Shown one piece after another: positions 56,755 to 64,000 of a stretch of 64,000 nucleotides of DNA. Position numbers and translations under genes: made by a program. This DNA is from Symbiodinium sp. CCMP2592 (lineage: Eukaryota > Sar > Dinophyceae > Suessiales > Symbiodiniaceae), in the NCBI GenBank assembly GCA_905221615.1, contig CAJNDT010006127.1:288001-352000 (forward strand). Direction: 5' to 3'. The notes below the pieces were generated by a model that worked only from the letters and a program-made list of their open reading frames with translations, was not told the DNA's origin and made no database searches. How positions within the stretch are numbered: the stretch's first letter is position 1; each line of letters opens with the position of its first letter.

Positions 56755-56969
56755 AAAAAAATTTTTCTCTCGCCCTTGAGGAGCAGCGCAGCCATAGAAC
56801 AATTCTCAACAAGTCCATGCTTCGCACGTGAAAAATTTTCTTCAACACTAAACAAATTCTTCAAAGAGAGCATGTATAAAATCATGCACCATGAGCTCTA
56901 GAAAACCCGCACTCTCCCCGTGCTGACCACCCCCCAAAAGAAAGACTAGTCGGCACGCCGAAGACGCCC
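56755..56969 (-). repeat. A1 terminal repeat (5' end) of YR element 2
   Basis: 215 bp matching A2. The outer end gacgccc abuts aaccttgtagc of the interrupted LINE-C region. Confidence 0.92.
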
Positions 56970-57922
56970 AACCTTGTAGCTTCTCCAAGTCCACGGAGTC
57001 TCCTCACGTTGTTGGCTTGTAGAGCAAGGGAGTAACCTCACCTTGAGCAGACTTAGGCTTGTGACCAAATTGGCTCGTTGAATTAAAGCTGGAAAGGGGA
57101 GTCTCCTCACCCTGGAGCGGCTTGCAAGCTTAAGGGAGTCACCTCACCTTAAGACCCTTCAAGGGGTTTCTCAACTTGTTGGGGTGTCCAAACTTGGGAT
57201 CGGAACGAGCTGCCAGGTTGTATCATCCGGATTGCTCCAAGGGTTGCTCAGGGGAATGACCATACCAACCCTGTAGCACAAAGGGAGGTAGGTTAAGAAC
57301 CCCGAGTCCTTTAAACCCTCGAAGTGGTGCGGGAAGTCCTGGAGGCGGTGGAGGAAGACCTTGGCCAAAACCTCGGGGGAGCCATAGAGATGGATTTGTT
57401 CTTCCACCCATGGCCCAAACATTTCATGTTTGGCACATAGGCCAAGGAGCCCCTTGGTTGCCGCCTTTCCAGGCCAGTGCTTGTGCTGCGCTTCTCTCCA
57501 GCGGCCCCCGTCGTACAAACAAACCTGCACGTAGTCGGCCGAGCGCAGCTTTGCACTTTGGAGCGCCATGTTCTCGGCGCGTGTGCGCGCCAAGGTCGGG
57601 AGGGCCCAACCTACGTTGTGCTCCCCAAGATCCGACAAGCGGATATGGCAGGCACACAAAAACGCGACCACACTTAACAAGGCCAGGAGGTCCGGGACAT
57701 CAAGTGTCCTAAGCCTTCCCTGCGGAGAAGCCACAGGGATGACCCGCCTGTAGAAAACCGCGCGGGCACGAAGGGAAAAACCCCGGCCATGGCCATTCTC
57801 TGACAAGGTGAGCAGGACTTCACCAGAGGACCCCGGTCGAGGAATAAAGGTGAAATCTCTGGATAATCCCTCCAGAAAAATCTGCTCCTGGTCCATGGCC
57901 TCGGCGAGCCCCAGCTTGAAAA
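56970..57922. repeat. Right flank of YR element 2: duplicate of 58203-59150
   Basis: Near-identical to 58203-59150. Together with 47718-47996 it makes a roughly 1.23-kb unit that was tandemly duplicated before YR element 2 inserted. It contains several ggagtctcctcac / ggagtcacctcacc motifs. Confidence 0.9.
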
Positions 57923-57926
57923 TCAC
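57171..57926 (-). pseudogene. Duplicate of the LINE-C ORF2 C-terminus (5'-truncated)
   Basis: About 250 codons almost identical to the C-terminal part of 58403-59650 (KLGLAEAMDQEQIFLEGLSR to LVPIPSLDTPTS). Only the first two residues differ, because the duplication boundary lies there. Without the upstream part it is a fragment. Confidence 0.85.
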
Positions 57927-58202
57927 GCTCGAGCGGTCGGTCCGCTGGGCTGAGCCCAGTTCGAGTCAGGGTGAGACGAAGCTTTAGGGGAGTCACCTCA
58001 CCCTGATTTGGGAGCCTAGTCCACTTTGGGAGCGGCGAGTTTCTCTAGACCAGTCTGACATCAAGTGATGTCCTTAAACAGCACCCTCGGCACAGACTGG
58101 TCGAGCTCACCTGCCTACTGCGGTTGCCTTCAGCCTACCTTCCAAGGAGTCTCCTCACTTTGAGCTAGGCGGCAACAAAAGGGGGTGCAAGGGAGGTGTC
58201 TC
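57923..58202. repeat. LINE-C 3' region, uninterrupted copy (empty site of YR element 2)
   Basis: Continuous with 58203 onward. The position equivalent to the insertion is ggtgtctc|aaccttgtag near 58202/58203. Confidence 0.88.
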
Positions 58203-58402
58203 AACCTTGTAGCTTCTCCAAGTCCACGGAGTCTCCTCACGTTGTTGGCTTGTAGAGCAAGGGAGTAACCTCACCTTGAGCAGACTTAGGCTTGTGACCA
58301 AATTGGCTCGTTGAATTAAAGCTGGAAAGGGGAGTCTCCTCACCCTGGAGCGGCTTGCAAGCTTAAGGGAGTCACCTCACCTTAAAACCCTTCAGGGGTT
58401 TC

Positions 58403-59650
58403 TCAACTGGTTGGGGTGTCCAAACTTGGGATCGGAACGAGCTGCCAGGTTGTATCATCCGGATTGCTCCAAGGGTTGCTCAGGGGAATGACCATACCAA
58501 CCTTGTAGCACAAGGGGAGGTAGGTTAAGAACCCCGAGTCCTTTAAGCCCTCAAAGTGGTGCGGAAAGTCCTGGAGGCGGTGGAGGAAGACCTTGGCCAA
58601 AACCTCGGGGGAGCCATAGAGGTGGATTTGTTCTTCCACCCATGGCCCAAACATTTCATGTTTGGCACATAGGCCAAGGAGCCCCTTGGTTGCCGCCTTT
58701 CCAGGCCAGTGCTTGTGCTGCGCTTCTCTCCAGCGGCCCCCGTCGTACAAACAAACCTGCACGTAGTCGGCCGAGCGCAGCTTTGCACTTTGGAGCGCCA
58801 TGTTCTCTGCGCGTGTGCGCGCCAAGGTCGGGAGGGCCCAACCTACGTTGTGCTCCCCAAGATCCGACAAGCGGATATGGCAAGCACACAAAAACGCGAC
58901 CACACTTAACAAGGCCAGGAGGTCCGGGACATCAAGTGTCCTAAGCCTTCCCTGCGGAGAAGCCACAGGGATGACCCGCCTGTAGAAAACCGCGCGGGCA
59001 CGAAGGGAAAAACCCCTGCCATGGCCATTCTCTGACAAGGTGAGCAGAACTTCACCAGAAGACCCCGGTCGAGGAATAAAGGTGAAATCTCTGGATAGTC
59101 CCTCCAGAAAAATCTGCTCCTGGTCCATGGCCTCGGCGAGCCCCAGCTTGAGGACCTGAACTTCGGCTCCAAGTCCCCATTGAGCCGGGGGCTCCAAGGT
59201 GACACGACTGCCACCTACCCCCAATACGGCCCATACCCCTCCATGCTCGTCCTCCAGCTCCGCCGGAGTGTAAGTAGTCCAAGGCGTGCCAGACGTGCCT
59301 TTTTTGTTTAGGGACACGCCTCGGAGGGATCTCGGGATCTTCAGGGGCTGCTTGAAAAGAAGCTCCAAGGGAACCTCCGGACCTGGTTCCCCTCTGATGT
59401 CCTCGCCCTTGATTCCCGGATCTGGGCCTGAATGGGACTCGGCTGGGGATGGAGCCTCCTCCGAAAACTTGGTGGTGGCCGGTGAGTTTGCCTCAACCTG
59501 GTCACTGGGGACAGGATCTGGATGAGGTGAGGGTTCCTCAACCTGCTCAGGCACCAAAGAAGAGGCTGGCTCAGGTGAGATCTTCTCAACCTGTGTTTTG
59601 GAAGGCCGGGCCTTCTGTATCCGGCTTGGGCGCCGGTGAGGTAACCTCAA
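58403..59650 (-). CDS. LINE-C ORF2, C-terminal part (unknown domain)
   Basis: A 415-codon frame whose first 20 codons are probably out of phase. It continues the Pro/Glu/Ser repeat region (SKTQVEKISPEPASSLVPEQ) and then encodes an apparently ordered domain of about 280 residues: GVWAVLGVGGSRVTLEPPAQ, DFTFIPRPGSSGEVLLTLSE, ARAVFYRRVIPVASPQGRLR, LLALLSVVAFLCACHIRLSD and QVCLYDGGRWREAQHKHWPG. The hydrophobic LLALLSVVAFLCACHI could be a buried helix or membrane segment. The family is unknown. The last 250 codons are duplicated at 57171-57926. Confidence 0.7.
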   Translation of the reverse strand: MRLPHRRPSRIQKARPSKTQVEKISPEPASSLVPEQVEEPSPHPDPVPSDQVEANSPATTKFSEEAPSPAESHSGPDPGIKGEDIRGEPGPEVPLELLFKQPLKIPRSLRGVSLNKKGTSGTPWTTYTPAELEDEHGGVWAVLGVGGSRVTLEPPAQWGLGAEVQVLKLGLAEAMDQEQIFLEGLSRDFTFIPRPGSSGEVLLTLSENGHGRGFSLRARAVFYRRVIPVASPQGRLRTLDVPDLLALLSVVAFLCACHIRLSDLGEHNVGWALPTLARTRAENMALQSAKLRSADYVQVCLYDGGRWREAQHKHWPGKAATKGLLGLCAKHEMFGPWVEEQIHLYGSPEVLAKVFLHRLQDFPHHFEGLKDSGFLTYLPLCYKVGMVIPLSNPWSNPDDTTWQLVPIPSLDTPTS

Positions 59651-60293
59651 CCTGGGAGCTTTGGGCAGGCTCCTGCTTAGGAGAGGTCAGTACCTCTTCC
59701 TGCTCATGCTCCAAGGGAGAGGCCGGTTCAGGCGAGACCTTCTCAACCTGGGTCGTGGCGGCCGGGCCTGGATCACCAGCATCTGTATCCGGCTTAGTTG
59801 CCGGTGAAGGAACCTCAGTCTGAGAACTCTGGGCAGGTTCCTGCTTAGGAGAGGTCAGCACCTCATCCTGCTCAGGCCCCAAAGGAGGGGTTGGTGCAGG
59901 CGAGACCTGCTCAACCTGGGTTGTGGAGGCTAGGTTAGAAGGCGAGGGCACCTCAGCCTGCAGATTGGAACCGGAGGCTCTTGGCGAGGCCTCCTCAGCC
60001 TGGGCCTCTGTGCGTTGCCGCTTTGGCGGGGGTGGTGGTGGGGTTCGGGCTACCCCCGGCTTGGGTGCGGCTTTTGGCCTCGTGATAGGGGCCTTGGGAC
60101 CAGAAGCCGGAGGTTCCCGGTCGGTACCTGAATGCTGGCTTTGCCTGGAGTACCTTGATCTCGAAATAGCAGCAGGTTTGCCCTCACTAAAACGATGCTG
60201 CAAGAGGGCCTGGTACCGCTGTTCCGTTACCGGGTCCTCGAAAGGGGCATTCTGCCCCTTCCCTGGCTTTTTCTTCCCTTTTCCTTTACCCAT
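59586..60293 (-). CDS. LINE-C ORF2, N-terminal part with 58-residue-type repeats
   Basis: ATG at 60293, 27 nt after the ORF1 stop, opens a strongly basic start (MGKGKGKKKPGKGQ). A Pro-rich region with six consecutive Pro and a basic KRQRTEAQ is followed by two repeats of about 58 residues (TTQVEQVSPAPTPPLGPEQD and TTQVEKVSPEPASPLEHEQE, each followed by EVLTSPKQEPAQSSQ). A third begins in the next frame after a one-base slip near 59600. It was probably continuous with 58403-59600 originally. It is possibly a Gag-like nucleic-acid-binding protein. Confidence 0.65.
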   Translation of the reverse strand: MGKGKGKKKPGKGQNAPFEDPVTEQRYQALLQHRFSEGKPAAISRSRYSRQSQHSGTDREPPASGPKAPITRPKAAPKPGVARTPPPPPPKRQRTEAQAEEASPRASGSNLQAEVPSPSNLASTTQVEQVSPAPTPPLGPEQDEVLTSPKQEPAQSSQTEVPSPATKPDTDAGDPGPAATTQVEKVSPEPASPLEHEQEEVLTSPKQEPAQSSQVEVTSPAPKPDTEGPAFQNTG

Positions 60294-60319
60294 CTTGGAG
60301 CCAAAAGCTGCGAGAAGGC

Positions 60320-63300
60320 TCAGACATGGAGGGTTAGCAAAACCAGGTACGAGTAGCACTTAGACCAGGCTACATCTGCAGGCTTGGCGCAAACAGCACC
60401 TACCCCATCATCAGTAATAAGCTTGGAGGGGAGAAGTAAAGTACGATAATGTCCAGAGGTCGGGGAGTTGCCTAAATGCGAGACCACGGCCTTGGGGTAG
60501 TAACGAAGAAGTTCCCCATCCAATCCCTCAAGCACACAAGGATCCTCAAAACCAACTGGGTTCTCGAGCCTCCGAAAACCCCCCCCTTCCCTAACAAACC
60601 TCAAAAGCTGCAATGCAATCAAAGGCGGGTGAGTAAGGATTTTCACTTCTCCACCTTGTTGCCAACTTGCCAGGAGTTCCCTCATAGAGACTTCGTGCTC
60701 CGGGAGGTGAAGAGGAAGTGGGAAAAAGTTACCCTCGTGGTGAGGTGCATTGGGAGCACGAGCTCTCCATGAAACGCAAGAGAGGTCACGGGGAAGCCCC
60801 GAAGAAAGGTGCATGAGAAGTTGACAAACATCATGCTGGCTGTTTGGGGATTCCCATCGACCCTGGCCTGCAACTAATCTCTTCCAAACCAGGGACTGCC
60901 ACAGCTCGACTTTGCGTTGATCTTTCAACCATCGCAGAATGCCCTGGATGGGGGATCCAGCAAAGGGGCTGGAGGCATCAAGGAGCAGGTCAATCCAAAA
61001 GAAACCAACCACCAAAGAATTGGTGTAACAATGATTGGATGGATTTTGGAACTTCACCTTGCGAACAATGGAGCCAGCAGCCCTTAAGTCTCCAAGCTCT
61101 GGGCTACCAGGATCCCGGTGATCGCGGACAGCAGGAGAGGGAGGCTCAATCCTGACCATGTTCTGCAAGGGAGGGTCATCGGAAGTGAGAGTTTGCAGGG
61201 GAGTGGCCTCAACCCTGTTAAGTGGTGTTGCAAAGAAGTTGCTAAGGTTTCGGGCTTTTGGGAGGGTCTCCTTAGAAAGCTTGCTAGCCTTCTTGGAGGC
61301 AGGTAGTGACTCCGGAACCCCTACACCACTTAACAGACTCTTGGTGAACTTAGTCAGTTTGTTAGTGTGTTTACGGGTCACACACAGGGACTGGAGGAGC
61401 CCCGGGACTTTCTTTGCCCGCGCTGGCAAAATGCCTTCACACACTTTACACTGCCAAGCTTTGCCTATGGAAACAAGCTGATGGGAGGAGTGACAGGCCA
61501 GGTGCTCCGGGGGACGACCTTCCCCTCCCAGGCACGGCTGTGCAAGGACCTGCTGGAACAGTGAAGGGGGGTCCACTTGCTGCAGGTAAAGGCCACATTT
61601 CCCACACATGGCTGTGAGGTTCGTAGGGTGCTGACTCCGAATTTCCCACTGGTGTCCCTGCGGAGAGACGGTTTGGCTGACGAGTTGCTCAATCTGCTGC
61701 CTTTTGTTAAGGGTTGGAGGTTTTGGCTGGCGCTTGCAGAAAATAGTCTTCTTATCCTGCGTAGTAATCAAAATCTCCGCCCTCTGACTAAGTAGCTGGG
61801 AAAGGGTGGAAACCAGCGTGTCAACTTGCCTGACTTGCTTTCTGGCATCAGGGTGCAAAGCTTGGTCAGCCCTGGACCCGGCAAGTTGGTCAGCTTCCTG
61901 ATTCAAATGCCAACGCCAAACCTCATCTTTTCCAAACTTTTCAGCAAATTTTCCTACATCCAAGTGGGCCTTGACCCAATGAAGGTGTTGTGGGGATATG
62001 TTCTGCCATTGGGGTTTCCAAAACATGGAATGCTTGGATGTTACCGCTCTAGCTGCGGCCTGCTTGCAAGCTATCCGAGAATCTGTAGTAAGATCCTTCA
62101 GGCCCGGGCAAAGCTCATGGGCCTTGACAATGGCATGGACCTCCCCATCTAGAACCGTGGCCGGCCGAGGCAAAACCCCGCTCGCAGTTGCGATAACTGT
62201 GATGCTTTGGCCCGTTTTACGTGCTAGAATCACAGCCCATCCAATGGTCCTCAATCTGGGATCGGAAGAGAATTTTCCACCACTGGCATCGGTGCCAATG
62301 ACAAAATCCGAGTCCCAGGGCTGTGACGGCCAGGTGCCCGCATACCTATCCTCAGCGTTCTGAAGTGGCGAGGAGACGTAGGCAAGAGGGGGAAGGGCTC
62401 GCAACCAAAGGCAGGGCGCAGGATGGGACTGACGCATTTGTTCAAGATGCCGGGGAAGCTTTGGCTGTCTGGCCCATCTGGGGCAGTCCCACAGCACATG
62501 TTGTAGTGTGTTTTCTGACTCAAGGCCCCGATCCTTACAGTAAGGGCACTTGGGGTGGCCACCACTTCCCGCATGCACAACTGCACCTTGCCAGATTGAC
62601 CGGTAGAAGGTCAGACGTTTGGTCTTCTTTAAAGCAATGCGGCGATGAATTGTAAAATCTACACCATCCTGAGCTCCTTGACCACCATGTTGGCCAGAGA
62701 TGGCTGGCCATCTTTCGCCCTTGATGGTAGACCGAATCTTGCGCCGCAGCTCCTGAAAAAGAAAGGGGCTGAAGTCAACGGGCCAGGGGTGGCCATCAAT
62801 ATGCCAGACTTCCGGGGACTGGACATCCCATCCCATGTCTCTGGCATACTGAATCATGGCCGAAATGGGTCCGGCAACGATTTTCCAAGGGTGAGGCGAA
62901 GCCTCCAACCTGGATTTGACCAAGGGCCAGGACCTCTGAACTTCCTCCCAAATGGAAGGAGAACGGCCCAGAATACGAAGAAAAACTTGCAAATGCTCAC
63001 AAATGATCTGCTCTCGGGGATCCGGAAATCTGTGGGAGAACATCTCCAAGACGGTCAGGGTTCCTCCAAGATGTTGGCGTCCTAAGCTACCAGCCAGCAC
63101 AGCGCGGTGCCATTTCAACCGTTTGGGGCTAACACCCTGTGCCTGATGGCCATAGGTGGCACATGTCATGATGGATCCGCGCACAACCCTCGTGCGTGAA
63201 CAATGCGAATCAACACCTAAAGCACGAAGGCGCTTGTGGCGGCCTTGCGCCTTCTTGTGCCTGCCCAGAGAGGTGGCAAGCCTGCGGCGTCTGCCAGCAT

Positions 63301-63991
63301 TGCTGTCAACCCCTAAGTCTTTGGCTAACAGAGTAATGCCAGGATCTTGGTCCGAACGCAGACGCGCAAGAACTTGAGAGGTGGCAGAATCTGAGCAAAG
63401 AAACTTGGTTTTCTCCAAGGAAACCTGAAGATTTCGTTCCGCAAGAGAATCTCGCAGTATACGAAATGTCTTGAGGGCTTTGTGAGCTGTGTTAGAAGCA
63501 GTGGACCCTACCACGTCAGCCGAAATGTCATCCAGCCACTGGTCTATGTTGTGAGTGAGGCCAGTAGCCTGAAGGTCCCTGATTGGGACAAACAAAGCCA
63601 GTTTCGAAACCACCGGCGCAACAGGGCAACCCTGAAGCAACCCTACTGTGGGAATTATTCCCGGCGAAACCGAATTTTCGGCTGAGACAAATCGTGTCCC
63701 ACCATAAATTTGAAGGGAAAGCTCCAAAAGCAAAGGTGGGAACTGCAGCAGGAGTCCGGTGTCGACTACCGAGGCCCAAACTACACAATCATAGAAGCCT
63801 TTGATATCAAGAAAGAGTCCTACAAAGTGTTTGGACTGAGTTCGGGAGGCTTCGGCCCACAGCAACCGGCGGATGCCGATGTCTAGAGAAGTTCGACCTG
63901 GCACTGCGGCATCCCAAGGAGCCAGGGCCTGGTAGGAGACCGTCCACTCTTGGATCAGGGACCACCTGGCTCTGCAGTAGTCCCTCCACAA
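60320..63991 (-). CDS. LINE-C ORF1: reverse transcriptase, RNase H and USP-type deubiquitinase (partial)
   Basis: 1,223 codons are visible; the N-terminus lies beyond the window. RT: FLDIKGFYDCVVW (about residue 60), VGLLQGCPVAPVVSKLAL, NIDQWLDDISADVV (LDD, about 153). A Cys-rich ZnF-like CPYCKDRGLESENTLQHVLW follows. RNase H at about 570-720: VIGTDASGGKF, VLDGEVHAIVK, LTTDSRIACKQ, HWVKAHLD. A CGKCGLY ... CKVCEG module precedes the C-terminal USP domain: KFQNPSNHCYTNSLVVGFFW (Cys988 in the Cys box), ALQLLRFVREGG, AVVSHLGNSPTSGHYRTLLL (His1181), then KLITDDGVGAV (candidate Asp). All three catalytic-type residues are present. It would couple reverse transcription with ubiquitin removal from some unknown target. 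Confidence 0.88.
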   Translation of the reverse strand: MWRDYCRARWSLIQEWTVSYQALAPWDAAVPGRTSLDIGIRRLLWAEASRTQSKHFVGLFLDIKGFYDCVVWASVVDTGLLLQFPPLLLELSLQIYGGTRFVSAENSVSPGIIPTVGLLQGCPVAPVVSKLALFVPIRDLQATGLTHNIDQWLDDISADVVGSTASNTAHKALKTFRILRDSLAERNLQVSLEKTKFLCSDSATSQVLARLRSDQDPGITLLAKDLGVDSNAGRRRRLATSLGRHKKAQGRHKRLRALGVDSHCSRTRVVRGSIMTCATYGHQAQGVSPKRLKWHRAVLAGSLGRQHLGGTLTVLEMFSHRFPDPREQIICEHLQVFLRILGRSPSIWEEVQRSWPLVKSRLEASPHPWKIVAGPISAMIQYARDMGWDVQSPEVWHIDGHPWPVDFSPFLFQELRRKIRSTIKGERWPAISGQHGGQGAQDGVDFTIHRRIALKKTKRLTFYRSIWQGAVVHAGSGGHPKCPYCKDRGLESENTLQHVLWDCPRWARQPKLPRHLEQMRQSHPAPCLWLRALPPLAYVSSPLQNAEDRYAGTWPSQPWDSDFVIGTDASGGKFSSDPRLRTIGWAVILARKTGQSITVIATASGVLPRPATVLDGEVHAIVKAHELCPGLKDLTTDSRIACKQAAARAVTSKHSMFWKPQWQNISPQHLHWVKAHLDVGKFAEKFGKDEVWRWHLNQEADQLAGSRADQALHPDARKQVRQVDTLVSTLSQLLSQRAEILITTQDKKTIFCKRQPKPPTLNKRQQIEQLVSQTVSPQGHQWEIRSQHPTNLTAMCGKCGLYLQQVDPPSLFQQVLAQPCLGGEGRPPEHLACHSSHQLVSIGKAWQCKVCEGILPARAKKVPGLLQSLCVTRKHTNKLTKFTKSLLSGVGVPESLPASKKASKLSKETLPKARNLSNFFATPLNRVEATPLQTLTSDDPPLQNMVRIEPPSPAVRDHRDPGSPELGDLRAAGSIVRKVKFQNPSNHCYTNSLVVGFFWIDLLLDASSPFAGSPIQGILRWLKDQRKVELWQSLVWKRLVAGQGRWESPNSQHDVCQLLMHLSSGLPRDLSCVSWRARAPNAPHHEGNFFPLPLHLPEHEVSMRELLASWQQGGEVKILTHPPLIALQLLRFVREGGGFRRLENPVGFEDPCVLEGLDGELLRYYPKAVVSHLGNSPTSGHYRTLLLPSKLITDDGVGAVCAKPADVAWSKCYSYLVLLTLHV

Positions 63992-64000
63992 AACGTGAGT

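Larger units (their letters stand above)
47997..56969 (-). mobile_element. YR retroelement 2 (DIRS/Ngaro-like), complete
   Basis: An 8,973-bp minus-strand element. The order is A1 (56755-56969), tyrosine recombinase, 75-bp tandem repeats, Gag, in-frame TGA, dioxygenase-like/methyltransferase-like/RT/RNase H polyprotein, B1 (48526-48822), A2 (48311-48525), a 17-bp linker and B2 (47997-48293). The repeat copies look identical by eye and all main frames are open, so the insertion is recent and the element may be active. Both flanks match an uninterrupted copy at 57923-59150, showing insertion without target-site duplication, as expected for a tyrosine recombinase. Confidence 0.92.
57923..64000 (-). 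mobile_element. LINE-C (5' end beyond the window)
   Basis: A minus-strand non-LTR-type element: ORF1 (63991-60320 and beyond the right edge) with RT, RNase H and USP peptidase; ORF2 (60293-58403) with a basic start, Pro-rich repeats and an unknown C-terminal domain; then a 3' region of about 480 bp. An endonuclease, if present, would lie off the right edge, so the LINE class is inferred. Confidence 0.75.

Noticed and set aside
1..64000. CRISPR arrays, tRNA, rRNA or bacterial-type promoters and operons
   Set aside because: No regularly spaced short repeats with unique spacers, no cloverleaf or rRNA core sequences were recognised, and the DNA is clearly eukaryotic and retrotransposon-derived.

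Overview
The window reads as dinoflagellate nuclear DNA that consists almost entirely of retrotransposons. The evidence is a relic of the dinoflagellate spliced leader (minus strand, 3536-3556), the GEAxHPGP motifs and GKGKGK-rich nucleocapsid-like tails I associate with dinoflagellate retroelements, moderately high GC, and no recognisable host housekeeping gene, tRNA or rRNA. All elements except one Ty1/copia fragment lie on the minus strand.

Layout, left to right. 0-3.7 kb: decayed minus-strand coding pieces (lysine-rich, RS-rich and tryptophan-rich) next to the spliced-leader relic. 3.7-4.6 kb: short repeats built on GGAAACC. 4,641-20,536: tyrosine-recombinase (YR) retroelement 1, bounded by split direct repeats and interrupted inside its reverse transcriptase by LINE-A (6,728-13,336), which has a 13-bp target-site duplication. 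20.5-23.8 kb: dispersed direct and inverted repeats without genes. 23.8-27.8 kb: Ty1/copia gag-protease-integrase on the plus strand, with no reverse transcriptase. 28.25-45.1 kb: two head-to-tail copies of LINE-B, the second lacking most of its reverse transcriptase. 45.1-47.7 kb: a repeated copia fragment and gene-free repeats. 47,997-56,969: YR retroelement 2, essentially intact, inserted without target-site duplication into one unit of a duplicated LINE-C 3' region. 57-64 kb: LINE-C, running off the right edge.

The most interesting system is the pair of YR retroelements. They are diverged from each other but share one unusual plan: a tyrosine recombinase first; then a Gag-like protein with a GKGKGK tail and Cys/His fingers; then, in the same frame after a single TGA, a polyprotein. 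The polyprotein carries a 2-oxoglutarate/Fe(II) dioxygenase-like domain of TET/JBP appearance, a C5-cytosine-methyltransferase-like domain, reverse transcriptase and RNase H. An element that may both methylate and oxidise DNA bases is striking in a lineage whose DNA is rich in 5-hydroxymethyluracil. Both elements have A1-ORFs-B1-A2-B2 split direct repeats, and for element 2 a paralogous empty site is present in the window.

A second theme is deubiquitinase-like domains carried by three unrelated LINEs: an apparently complete USP-type peptidase in LINE-C (Cys988, His1181 and a following Asp), a decayed USP in LINE-A, and an OTU-type peptidase in the first ORF of LINE-B. All domain calls rest on motifs read by eye. 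No database search was possible.
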